The notes under the pieces: generated by a model
What the model was told of the DNA's origin: nothing
Database searches by the model: none
The model's input: the letters and a program-made list of their open reading frames with translations, nothing else
Made by a program: the position numbers and the translations under genes
Assembly: GCF_000217915.1 (NCBI RefSeq)
Contig: NZ_AFOZ01000040.1
Location: 62,001 to 126,000, forward strand
Direction: 5' to 3'
DNA from: Shewanella sp. HN-41
GTDB lineage: Bacteria > Pseudomonadota > Gammaproteobacteria > Enterobacterales > Shewanellaceae
Length of the DNA: 64,000 bases
Part shown: positions 8,967 through 19,268 of the stretch, piece by piece
How the letters are laid out: the number at the start of each line of letters is the position of its first letter
Position numbering within the stretch: position 1 is the stretch's first letter

Positions 8967-9923
8967 CTATTGCTGTGCCAATTTACGCCAACGCAGCCCA
9001 TCGCGAATCACCTCATAGCCTGGGAACATAGCGGCAATCACTAGACTATGACTGAGCCATTGTTCTAACTGCAGTAGTGTAAACCTCCCTTGTAATTCAG
9101 CACTTTGTACTTGGCTTTGTAATAGTGGCGAACTAAAGGCCAGAACAACTAAGAACAAGGCATAAGCAAGATTGATCCCCACATTCGCCAATAACAATTC
9201 AGTAGTCCACACTCGCCGGCGTAGTTGCCACAGGCTATTCCCCATTGACAGCAGAATAATAGGGCTAAACCATTGCAGTAATTGCTGGGCATTAGCACTA
9301 AAAATCACAGTACGCGCAGCTAATTGCTCGCTACTCATCCACATAGAACACCAGATCACCAGCAGGAGAAAGAGATATGTCGCCAGATCGGTAAACACAT
9401 CGCTTAGGCTAATATGCTGCCAACCGGGCCCGACCTTTGGCAAATTCTGCGGCTGCCATTTTTGGCAATTACTGCCCGAAATAGGTTTCCCCTGGGCCGA
9501 AAAACTCCAAAAGGACAAGCCAATCGCGGTAATGGCAAGACTGGCATCGCCGATAAAACCACTGATTATATGCTTGATAAACCCGAATAGATTTCCCTCT
9601 GTCGAGCCCAACCATTGCGTCGTACCGCCCACAATCTGCAGCACAAACAACACGCCAAGCACCATAAACAGGGTATGTTTAAACAGCGGAATATCCTCAG
9701 AGGCGATAATAGGTACAGAGGGTACAAATTGCTGCGCGACCTTACAGGGATGACCCATTTGCTTTAATACCGCGGCAATTTGTGATTCGGTCAATTCACC
9801 TTGTTCAGACAGAGCATCCAATTGGTCGCAGATATTGGCCTTTAATTCACGGCCAATTTCCTGACGTTTATTCTCGGGCAATTCTCGCTGCACCGCGGCG
9901 ATATAGCGGTCGACTAATTCCAT
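8967..9923 (-). CDS. HAAS-domain multi-pass membrane protein, PadR partner
   Basis: A 318-residue protein. The first 70 residues (MELVDRYIAAVQRELP onwards) match the HAAS-type helical domain that commonly accompanies PadR regulators; the rest has about six hydrophobic segments. The ATG at 9923 has an ideal AGGAG 7 nt upstream, so the longer reading from 9941 is rejected. Its start is one base past the stop of the padR-like gene, so the two are translationally coupled. By analogy the protein may be a membrane sensor or effector whose level is set by PadR. Its substrate or signal is unknown. Confidence 0.8.
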   Translation of the reverse strand: MELVDRYIAAVQRELPENKRQEIGRELKANICDQLDALSEQGELTESQIAAVLKQMGHPCKVAQQFVPSVPIIASEDIPLFKHTLFMVLGVLFVLQIVGGTTQWLGSTEGNLFGFIKHIISGFIGDASLAITAIGLSFWSFSAQGKPISGSNCQKWQPQNLPKVGPGWQHISLSDVFTDLATYLFLLLVIWCSMWMSSEQLAARTVIFSANAQQLLQWFSPIILLSMGNSLWQLRRRVWTTELLLANVGINLAYALFLVVLAFSSPLLQSQVQSAELQGRFTLLQLEQWLSHSLVIAAMFPGYEVIRDGLRWRKLAQQ

Positions 9924-9924
9924 A

Positions 9925-10311
9925 TCAAATCTCCTCTGCATTCTCGTCTGCGCGGTTAATATCAGCGCTATTAGTGTCGGCGCTTTGCTCTAGCAAAAAA
10001 GCCAAGGCACCATTAAGTTGCTGCCATTCATCGGTAAGCTGACTGAGCAACTCGGCTCCCAATGACGACAATTGGTAATAACGACGCTCACGCCCCTCGG
10101 CCTGTCGCCACTCACTATCCAACAATCCTTGATCGGCTAGGCGGCGCACTAAGGGATACAGCGTCCCTTCGTCAATATCGATACCGCCCTCCTGCAACTG
10201 TTTGCGGAGCGAATAACCGTAGTGGGGTTGTTTTAATAATCCCAGTACCGCCAACACTAATACCCCACGGCGCAACTCGAGTCGCATTTTGACTAGCTGT
10301 GAACTTGTCAT
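9925..10311 (-). CDS. PadR family transcriptional regulator
   Basis: A 128-residue protein with the PadR winged helix: LRRGVLVLAVLGLL, HYGYSLRKQLQEGG, then the recognition and wing part DEGTLYPLVRRLADQGLLDSE and ERRYYQLSSLG. A helical dimerisation tail follows. These proteins repress their own operon and release DNA on binding a ligand or protein. The ATG at 10311 has AGGA 8 nt upstream; a TTG two codons earlier is less likely. The inverted repeats just upstream (10333-10384) fit the typical ACTGT/ACAGT sites of this family, which suggests autorepression of this gene and the HAAS partner. Confidence 0.9.
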   Translation of the reverse strand: MTSSQLVKMRLELRRGVLVLAVLGLLKQPHYGYSLRKQLQEGGIDIDEGTLYPLVRRLADQGLLDSEWRQAEGRERRYYQLSSLGAELLSQLTDEWQQLNGALAFLLEQSADTNSADINRADENAEEI

Positions 10312-10332
10312 GGTCAAATTCCTATCTTGAAC

Positions 10333-10384
10333 ACTGTGTCACACACACTGTGCGCCACACAGCAAATACTATGCAGCACACAGT
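10333..10384 (-). promoter_or_regulatory. Nested inverted repeats, likely PadR operator
   Basis: An inner inverted repeat CTGTG-5 nt-CACAG (10348-10352/10358-10362) is enclosed by an outer pair ACTGTGT (10333-10339) and ACACAGT (10378-10384). PadR operators are usually ACTGT/ACAGT palindromes. The block ends about 20 bp before the PadR start codon, where it could cover the promoter or the ribosome site. Confidence 0.6.
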
Positions 10385-10629
10385 AATAATGCAAGTTTTA
10401 ATGTACACTTTTTATTCGTTTTGTTTGAAATAGATACAAATCATTGTTTATGTTGAATTTATAAAAATGCCAACCTTTGCGCACACAGCTCAAGTCTCCG
10501 CCGTCATACATCTAAAATGAATGACTCATAGATAAGCAAATCTAAGATAAAAAATTGCAAAACTTCCTATGCTTGAGTAACTTAGCAGCCAACATTGAAT
10601 CGCTGACCTATTAACCTAAGATCGGCTGT

Positions 10630-10720
10630 ATCGGCAAAACGGCATATATTAAGGACATAGAAAATGCTTATGGATGGTGACGGAGATGGTATCCCCTGCG
10701 AACGCCAATGGTGCGGTTAG
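10630..10720 (+). pseudogene. Remnant of an Excalibur-domain gene
   Basis: The last 18 codons (10664-10720) read MLMDGDGDGIPCERQWCG and stop. This is the Asp-rich calcium-binding loop and C-terminus of Excalibur domains (DxDxDGxxCE), as found at the end of some cold-shock/DUF1294 membrane proteins. In this frame a stop lies just upstream (10658-10660). The preceding part, with a C-x-G-K stretch, continues in another frame. No start region of such a protein is left. It appears to be the decayed end of a lost gene in an otherwise empty gap (10385-10832). Confidence 0.55.
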
Positions 10721-10832
10721 GCTAAAGTTAAACATAAGCACATTGCACAGGTAGCAGCGCAGCAACAATGGGCTGGCTTTAACTCTAAAAACACATAACC
10801 CAAACTCAGATATCAACTCCATATGGCAATGT

Positions 10833-11180
10833 ATGCACACTGATTTAATACAACAAATTGATTCACCTGAGATGCTTGAGTCCTTGTTAACTGAGCACGC
10901 TGCTGTGCTGCTGTTATTTGGTGCGCCAGACTGTGGCGTATGTCAAACGCTCAAGCCGAGAATTGCAGAGATGTTAGCGCAAGAATTCCCGCTGATGCGT
11001 ATGGCCTATATCGACTGTGAGGCTCAAGTAGCGATTGCCGCCAGCCATAATGTCTTTAGTCTACCTGTGGTAGAAACAGTATTTTATGGCAGAAGCTTTG
11101 CGCGCTTTTCAAAAGTGTTTTCCCTCGGCGATCTCAAAGGGGCGATTGCTCGCCCCTATGGATTACTCAAAGAAAGTTAG
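10833..11180 (+). CDS. Small thioredoxin-fold protein
   Basis: A 115-residue cytoplasmic thioredoxin-like protein. It shows the strand AAVLLLFGAPDCGVCQTLKP with a C-G-V-C redox site in the usual place (about residues 34-37), then the cis-proline region SLPVVETVFYG and a final helix. The usual WCGPC is replaced by DCGVC, so its redox potential and partners probably differ from those of TrxA. The ribosome site is weak. Convergent with the next gene, two bases apart from its stop. Confidence 0.85.
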   Translation: MHTDLIQQIDSPEMLESLLTEHAAVLLLFGAPDCGVCQTLKPRIAEMLAQEFPLMRMAYIDCEAQVAIAASHNVFSLPVVETVFYGRSFARFSKVFSLGDLKGAIARPYGLLKES

Positions 11181-11182
11181 CG

Positions 11183-11689
11183 CTATTTTTGCAGTGGTCT
11201 AAAGCCGCTGTATGCGATGGGCTTGCCTAAGGTGAATGTCGATGTAGGGAGACTTAGACTCACCATGGTTTTACTTGCCTTAACCTTACCGCTGCAACTA
11301 CAGCTACCTTTAGCACCACAGCACCCGCCCTTAGCTAAATGCTTAAGGGATGCCCGCCCCTGTGACGCTTCGGTTAAGCGCAAATTCACATCCTGACTCT
11401 GGGCGAGCAGAGTCGCTATCGATAATTGATTATTCCCTCGACTCACACTGATCCCAGCATCGAGTAACTTAGCTAACATGCGCTCACCAATATGTTGCAC
11501 AACAACAATGTTGGTCCTCTGGGCGCGAATGACATCCAACAATGCTTTTTTATCTTGGCAATTTCCGCCAAGGGCCGGGTTAGGGACAGAAATTAAAAGC
11601 TGGTGATTTTCATCAAAAAAATGAACTTGCTGCGCCTTAGTAAAATGGCTGGCGAGTCGTCCACGGCTGATAGGAAGAGCGATAATCAT
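11183..11689 (-). CDS. NifX/NifB-type iron-molybdenum cofactor-binding family protein
   Basis: A 168-residue protein. Residues 1-110 match the dinitrogenase iron-molybdenum cofactor family (RNase H-like fold): MIIALPISRGRLASHFTKA, then NIVVVQHIGERMLAKLLDAGI. A Cys-rich stretch GGCCGAKGSCSCSG around residue 125 could hold an iron-sulfur cluster. No nitrogenase genes are near. In non-fixing bacteria such proteins are thought to handle Fe-S or Mo-related cofactors. The start codon overlaps the stop of the upstream DUF134 gene (ATGA), so the two form an operon and likely work together. Confidence 0.83.
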   Translation of the reverse strand: MIIALPISRGRLASHFTKAQQVHFFDENHQLLISVPNPALGGNCQDKKALLDVIRAQRTNIVVVQHIGERMLAKLLDAGISVSRGNNQLSIATLLAQSQDVNLRLTEASQGRASLKHLAKGGCCGAKGSCSCSGKVKASKTMVSLSLPTSTFTLGKPIAYSGFRPLQK

Positions 11690-11982
11690 ACTGGGTCCTT
11701 ATCGTTTGGAGTCGGTAATTTCAACACCAGTCCTTGAGTGACTGCGGTTGCCACTTTTTGACGGGCACTGGCGAGTAGATAACCAAAGGTTTGCCGTGAG
11801 ATCCCCATTTGTGCGGCGGCCTCAAGCTGACTCAAGCGCTTAACATCGCCAAGTTCTAAAGCCTCAAACTCGTCTGCGGCGAGTAGGATCTGGGGTAAGT
11901 TAGCCGCCGGTATGCCATTAGGTTTAAATAAACTACAGGGCACACAACTCGATAATTGGCGGCATTTTTTGGGTCTTGGCAT
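11686..11982 (-). CDS. DUF134 family helix-turn-helix protein
   Basis: A 98-residue protein beginning MPRPKKCRQLSSCVPC. It has the conserved DEFEALELGDVKRLSQLEAA and the HTH MGISRQTFGYLLASARQKVA that define DUF134. GAGG lies 11 nt before the ATG at 11982; the GTG at 11994 overlaps that site and is less likely. DUF134 genes often stand beside NifX-like cofactor-binding genes, as here. The Cys residues near the N-terminus (C7, C13, C16) may sense metal or redox state, which is inference. Confidence 0.85.
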   Translation of the reverse strand: MPRPKKCRQLSSCVPCSLFKPNGIPAANLPQILLAADEFEALELGDVKRLSQLEAAAQMGISRQTFGYLLASARQKVATAVTQGLVLKLPTPNDKDPV

Positions 11983-12142
11983 TCGTGATGGCACCTCAAG
12001 GGTAAATATCGGTAAGTAGATATCATCTTCTACTCACCTTTAATTAGTTTTTGGCGTAGGCCAGAAACTATTATTGCCATTTACCCCATTTAAACCGAGG
12101 GCGTTATCACAGTTCTACCCATCGAGTGTTATGGGTTTCACA

Positions 12143-13627
12143 TCACTCGACCAAACTCACCTCAACCGAATAACCTTCATCCTGTTTGATAAAATCGACA
12201 AAGTTTTTAATTGAAGGCAGAGCGTCTTCCCTATGGTGGGACACATAGAGCAATTGACTGAGATGATGCTCGGCGATCATATCCAATGCCCGCATCACTA
12301 AGGTGCGATTGATAAAATCTAATCCCTGATACGGTTCATCCAAAATCAATAATAAGGGCTGCTTAATCAACGCTCTGCCGATTAATAATAAACGCTGCTG
12401 CCCATAATCCAGTTGCTTAAATCCCGTGGTCGCAAACTCACTCATATGCAAAATGGTGAGCCACTCCTTCGCCAGATCCAATTGGGGTTTAGTGGGCTTA
12501 TGGTACAGGCCAATGGAATCGAAAAAGCCCGACAGCAAGACATCAAGCGCCGAGCAACTCACCCGATATTGCAGATGTAGTGCCGATGACACTATGCCAA
12601 TCCGTTGTTTAATCTGCCAAATACTCTCACCACTGCCGCGCGGTCGGCCAAAGAGGGTAATATCATTGCTATAGCATTGCGGGTGATCCCCTAGGATCAG
12701 CCCCAGTAAAGTACTCTTACCACAACCATTGGGGCCACGAACTTGCCAATGTTGCCCCGCGCTAATGCGCCAATTCACACCACTGAAAATTAAACCGCTG
12801 ACATACTCCACCTTGCCATTTTTGATCTCGACCAACGGATCAAAGGCCTCAGCATTATGGCGCTGACGCTCCATCAGCGCTAATAGCTCCTCACTGCGCG
12901 TCGCCGACAGGGCATTAAGCTGCGCCATCACCGGATGATTACGCCATTGGTCAATCGACATGGGCGGGCTGAGTTTGTGCACACTCTGCCCCGATTTGAG
13001 CATCTCGCTATTAAATAACCCCACATGGCTAATGCAAGGAGGTAACTCTTCTTGGCGCGAGGTAATGATCAGTAACTGAGTATGCTCACCGATCTCAGTG
13101 AGTAAGCGCGACAAACTTAACTGATGTTCAATGTCTAGCCCGGCATAAGGATCGTCTAAGATCAAAAGCTTAGGCAGACAAGCCAAAGCGCGTGCCAGCA
13201 TCACTCGACGAGTTTCCCCCGTCGATAGCTGCCTAAAACCCCGCAACTTTAAATGCTCAAGCTCAACCTTTTGTAATAGTGGAGCTAATTGGTCTGCCGT
13301 TTGGCAGCATTCCAACACTAAAGACGCCACACTCGAGCCATAATCTAACTCGTCCTTTGCTAACTCGCGCTCCAGCAGGGCCTGCTGTAAACCGAGTGAT
13401 ACCCAGCCAATGCGCGATGGCAGTCCCGTTATCTGCCCCTCATCGGGTTGAATATCTCCGGCCAAGATCCGCCCGAGAAGCGAGCCACTGTAGCTATCTG
13501 TCGCAAAAATTGCCCAGTGCTCCGCCGGATTTAATTGCCAATCATCGACCACTAACAGTTCATTACCACGACCATAACGCAACTGCTTGATACCGATAAC
13601 TTGAGGCTGAGTGGTTGATTCATCCAT
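12143..13627 (-). CDS. modF: ModF-like tandem ABC ATPase
   Basis: A 494-residue cytoplasmic protein with two ABC ATPase domains, as in E. coli ModF (molybdate-related, formerly PhrA). The second domain is complete: Walker A GPNGCGKST near residue 300, signature LDYGQQRLLLIGRA, Walker B LLLILDEPYQGLDF, and a switch His in YVSHHREDAL. In the first domain the Walker A is degenerate (FATDSYSGSL, residues 41-50, no GKS/T), while its signature LSTGETRR and Walker B LLILDDPYAGLD remain, so only one site can be fully canonical. No modABC transporter genes are adjacent. The nearby NifX-like gene hints at molybdenum or Fe-S metabolism but lies in a separate unit. Confidence 0.82.
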   Translation of the reverse strand: MDESTTQPQVIGIKQLRYGRGNELLVVDDWQLNPAEHWAIFATDSYSGSLLGRILAGDIQPDEGQITGLPSRIGWVSLGLQQALLERELAKDELDYGSSVASLVLECCQTADQLAPLLQKVELEHLKLRGFRQLSTGETRRVMLARALACLPKLLILDDPYAGLDIEHQLSLSRLLTEIGEHTQLLIITSRQEELPPCISHVGLFNSEMLKSGQSVHKLSPPMSIDQWRNHPVMAQLNALSATRSEELLALMERQRHNAEAFDPLVEIKNGKVEYVSGLIFSGVNWRISAGQHWQVRGPNGCGKSTLLGLILGDHPQCYSNDITLFGRPRGSGESIWQIKQRIGIVSSALHLQYRVSCSALDVLLSGFFDSIGLYHKPTKPQLDLAKEWLTILHMSEFATTGFKQLDYGQQRLLLIGRALIKQPLLLILDEPYQGLDFINRTLVMRALDMIAEHHLSQLLYVSHHREDALPSIKNFVDFIKQDEGYSVEVSLVE

Positions 13628-13726
13628 TTGCGGTTTCCTTTGGGGCTATTTTTTATGGGAGTCTAACAAGCACTATTCGCCTATGTCCCTTAGACTTTAT
13701 GCAAATATACGAATCAAAATAAACGA

Positions 13727-14473
13727 TTAAGGCCGCAGCTTGATATACAGCTCGCCTTCACGGATCTGAATATTTTCAACGCCATCAGCAAAGGCATTCC
13801 AAAATCCTCGGTCGCCAAACTCGCTAACCAAATTCACATTTTTCATATTCCCAAGCCAAGCGTTAGGTATGGGTACGCCCATCAGACTCACGCCAACTAA
13901 AACAACACTAGGACGGCGATTGGCATCTAAATGAATATCTAATCCGGCATTTACCCGTAAAATTTCCCCCGCCATGATCGGAAAATCCCGAGGTATAGGC
14001 ACAAGAATTTTGGCGCTGGCTAAATTATCTGAAAAATCAATGGCAACTCTCTGGGCAAAATCGGGATTGCGACCGATGATGGCATTCACTTCCCGTTCGC
14101 TAAAGGTCACCTGTCGATCCTCCGGTCGCTCACGGTAGGGCTCGGGTTGTAAATCCTCTTTTTGTGCAGAAGCCGTTCCCGGAGTTTTCGCCGCGGTATG
14201 GCTTGTCGGTTGCCGACGTTCTGCCTGCCATCCCAATTGACTGAGCTTATCATCCAACTTTGCTTCATCTTTGGCATTTAAACTAACGGGAGTCAGTGGC
14301 TTAGGAAAAATATAACTACGTACCACAAAAAACGTGACCCCCACGGTCACGGCTATGGTCACCAATATCATCAACAGCACTTGGACACCGGTAAAACCCC
14401 GCTGCCAAAGGTTTAGCGTTTGGCCTGAGTAACGCATGGGCCTTACCAGATGGGGGTGAGATTTTGAGATCAT
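13727..14473 (-). CDS. Single-pass membrane protein of unknown function
   Basis: A 248-residue protein with one N-terminal transmembrane helix (about 28-52: GVQVLLMILVTIAVTVGVTF), a Pro/Thr-rich linker and a C-terminal periplasmic domain from about residue 120. That domain starts with VTFSEREVNAIIGRNPDFA, which resembles bacterial lipid/substrate-binding-like domains of the YpmS (DUF2140) kind, but I cannot confirm the family. A cytoplasmic tail of about 27 residues precedes the helix, so N-in topology is likely. It stands alone between modF and katG. Confidence 0.6.
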   Translation of the reverse strand: MISKSHPHLVRPMRYSGQTLNLWQRGFTGVQVLLMILVTIAVTVGVTFFVVRSYIFPKPLTPVSLNAKDEAKLDDKLSQLGWQAERRQPTSHTAAKTPGTASAQKEDLQPEPYRERPEDRQVTFSEREVNAIIGRNPDFAQRVAIDFSDNLASAKILVPIPRDFPIMAGEILRVNAGLDIHLDANRRPSVVLVGVSLMGVPIPNAWLGNMKNVNLVSEFGDRGFWNAFADGVENIQIREGELYIKLRP

Positions 14474-14590
14474 TTTATAATTCGCTGCGAAGAAATTTCC
14501 CCCGATACTACTTGGCTAAGGGCGATAAGGAAACTTCTAAGGCCAAGAAGCTGCGCCCATGAAGCCAAAAAATCGATTCTGGGCAACTAA

Positions 14591-14629
14591 TAAAAAGTCC
14601 ACCCGCGCAGGAGGTCGCGGATGGACTTT
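14591..14629 (-). terminator. Intrinsic terminator of katG
   Basis: A 14-bp stem (arms 14594-14607 and 14616-14629, with one G-T wobble on the minus-strand RNA) around an 8-nt loop, followed on the minus strand by TTTTTA. It lies 17 bp past the katG stop. Confidence 0.9.
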
Positions 14630-14645
14630 AGTTTACACTCGCAAA

Positions 14646-17265
<2,620 letters not shown>

Positions 17266-17517
17266 ATGAATCCCATTATTGCCATCTTAAAAGAACACAA
17301 TGTCACTGATGCTAAAATTAACGAACTTTTTCAAGCATTAACAGATAACCCATTGATGGCAATGGGTATCATCGGCCAACTGGGTATCCCTCCAGAAAAA
17401 CTGCAACAGCTTATGGCATTAGTGATGCAAAATCCTGCGTTAATCAAAGAAGCAGTGCTTGAACTAGGATTAGATTTCGCCAAAGTTGAAGCGGCAAAGG
17501 CCCAACTACAAAAGTAA
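17266..17517 (+). CDS. DUF2999 family small protein
   Basis: An 83-residue, mostly helical cytoplasmic protein (MNPIIAILKEHNVTDAKI..., with repeated Leu/Met pattern and LGIPPEKLQQLMALVMQNP). The family is typical of Shewanella and relatives; function unknown. AAGG lies 8 nt before the ATG, a good ribosome site. Confidence 0.8.
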   Translation: MNPIIAILKEHNVTDAKINELFQALTDNPLMAMGIIGQLGIPPEKLQQLMALVMQNPALIKEAVLELGLDFAKVEAAKAQLQK

Positions 17518-17729
17518 GCTTCAACCCCGTTGGCTTGAATCTATCAGAGGTAAGCGTATCCCAGACCTTACCTCTTTAATCATCAAAAAATTCAAATTTC
17601 AAATACTTACCTAAGAAACTCATTCCTAGATTGAAGTCGTTACATAAAGATATAAAAACCTTGTCGCTCCTCTGTCCGCGGTTCTGTTAGAGTGGTCCTA
17701 TTACGCATCGATCTGAAAAGGAAGCTAAT

Positions 17730-18254
17730 ATGCGCCCAATCACAACTATTTCAACATCCCTTGTGCTAGCAATCTTTTTGCTCGGCTGTAATGAGCAGGC
17801 TCAGTCCACAGCAGTAACAGCCAATGAGCCAGCGACCGTTCCAGAAAAAGCTGACAAACTCTCTGATAAAAGTACTCAACCAACAGACTCAGAAACGGGT
17901 ACACCAGCACCACAGCAGCTCAACGAACTCGATACTGCTCGGGCTCAACAACCAGACAATAGCGCCTTTATCAAACCCAGTATTTCAGTCAAAGGAGAAG
18001 GCGTGATGCTTCAAGGTACTGTTAGATATATGAATTTAGAAGGAGGTTTTTGGGGTATTGTCGCCGATGATGGCAAACAAATCCTGCCGAAAAATCTACC
18101 GCAGGAATATCGAAAAGATGGCCTACGCTTAAGTTTTACCGCGCAGGAAATCACCGGCATGATGACCATTCAGCAGTGGGGAACACTCTCGAACCTGAGT
18201 GAGATTAGTGTGATAGGCCAAGTCGATAGTCAATCTACTGATCCACGTATTTGA
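17730..18254 (+). CDS. Lipoprotein of unknown function
   Basis: A 174-residue protein with a lipoprotein signal (LVLAIFLLGCNEQ, Cys at residue 20), a Thr/Pro/Gln-rich linker to about residue 90, then a compact domain with strands VMLQGTVRYMNLEGGFWGIVADDGKQILP and LRLSFTAQEITGMMTIQQWG. The small beta-rich domain resembles OB-fold-like periplasmic modules but no family is recognised. AAGGA upstream of the ATG supports the start. Confidence 0.7.
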   Translation: MRPITTISTSLVLAIFLLGCNEQAQSTAVTANEPATVPEKADKLSDKSTQPTDSETGTPAPQQLNELDTARAQQPDNSAFIKPSISVKGEGVMLQGTVRYMNLEGGFWGIVADDGKQILPKNLPQEYRKDGLRLSFTAQEITGMMTIQQWGTLSNLSEISVIGQVDSQSTDPRI

Positions 18255-18275
18255 GCTAGACAAGAGTGATTGCAG

Positions 18276-18302
18276 AGCCTTATTCATCGTCAATAAGGCT
18301 CC
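18276..18302. terminator. Inverted repeat between convergent genes
   Basis: Perfect 10-bp stem GAGCCTTATT (18276-18285) / AATAAGGCTC (18293-18302) with a 7-nt loop, placed between convergent genes. It lacks a clear T run but probably stops transcription from one or both sides. Confidence 0.55.
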
Positions 18303-18313
18303 TGTGAACGGCA

Positions 18314-18712
18314 TCAGCAAGTGGACTCACCGTTTTCAGCCTGCCACTCTTCAATCACTTCCTTCGCGGCCCTAAAGGCTTCGATGCCTGAGGGCATACC
18401 GCAATACATGGTTGAATGTAAAAGCACTTCCTGGATTTCGTCCACTGTGCAACCGTTACGCAGTGCGCCGCGCACATGGCCTTTTAACTCCGCGGGTGCC
18501 TTTAATGCCGCCAGAGTTGCAATAGTTATCAAACTGCGAGTCTGCTTGGATAGTCCTTCGCGCACCCACACTTCCCCCCAGCAGTTTGCCGTCACTAACT
18601 CCTGCAATGGCCGAGTAAAATCCGTCGCGCTGCTCAGGGCCTTATCGACAAAACTATCGCCCATCACAGCACGACGCACCTCAAGCCCTTTCTGGTATTG
18701 CTCATCGTTCAT
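18314..18712 (-). CDS. Carboxymuconolactone decarboxylase family protein
   Basis: A 132-residue all-helical protein close in length and pattern to PcaC: SLITIATLAALKAPAELKGHVRGALRNGCTVDEI then VLLHSTMYCGMPSGIEAFRAAKEV. It has the conserved H in LKGHVRGA and a Cys near YCGMP, but no intact CxxC redox pair. No other protocatechuate-pathway genes are near, so the true reaction is uncertain. Possibly co-transcribed with the broken HAD gene upstream. Confidence 0.8.
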   Translation of the reverse strand: MNDEQYQKGLEVRRAVMGDSFVDKALSSATDFTRPLQELVTANCWGEVWVREGLSKQTRSLITIATLAALKAPAELKGHVRGALRNGCTVDEIQEVLLHSTMYCGMPSGIEAFRAAKEVIEEWQAENGESTC

Positions 18713-18891
18713 CTATTCAGCCTCTGTATTTATCGAATCCACTGAGGGTTCACTTTAGGGAATAGCAAGCCTTAGTGCCATACTCCTTAAGTGGATGGCC
18801 AAATAGGACAAATCCCTTCAACAGACAATAAAAATGGGCCTATCAATTGATTGATAAACCCATTTATTAAATCCAAAGCTTGGGAGAGCAG

Positions 18892-19260
18892 TTAGTGATT
18901 AGGGATAGATACGATTCCAATCGTTTTCATATCCACCATGGGCCAGCCTTTGGCCATAGCCTCATCTAAGCCTTTATTAAGTTGACCGATATGGGAGTCA
19001 CGGTCGTATTTCCACTCGCGCTTGTCATCGGTATGGTGGATATACATAGGTAAGCGTAGGCCGTCGCCCGCAGCGGTCCATTGCAACATGGCTAAGTCGC
19101 CATCCGAGTTACCAAATGCGGCTATAGGTCTGTGGCCTATGCGTTCATATATTTCCAGCACTTTCATTTCTTTATCGTCATTCACTAAGAAATTAGGCAT
19201 ACGTGTTAGCGTTGGCTTACCGTCAACGAGGCTAAATTCGGTCTCAAAGGTACTTCCCTT
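18892..19260 (-). pseudogene. HAD-superfamily phosphatase, C-terminal remnant
   Basis: From about 19257 the frame reads GSTFETEFSLVDGKPTLTR, then MPNFLVNDDKE and RPIAAFGNSDGDLAMLQWT to the stop. This is the C-terminal third of periplasmic HAD-like hydrolases; GNSDGDLAML carries the Asp motif IV. In this frame a stop codon lies at 19273 and no N-terminal motifs (DxDxT) are present anywhere upstream. An ATG at 19200 could start a 102-residue fragment, but it would be inactive. The break coincides with the 3' end of the AT-rich kinase/repeat-protein module, so the gene was cut by an insertion or deletion there. Confidence 0.85.
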
Positions 19261-19268
19261 TAGTATTA

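Noticed and set aside
10649..10840. A 63-codon minus-strand ORF in the gap before the thioredoxin gene.
   Set aside because: No ribosome site or family pattern; it lies across the Excalibur remnant read on the other strand.
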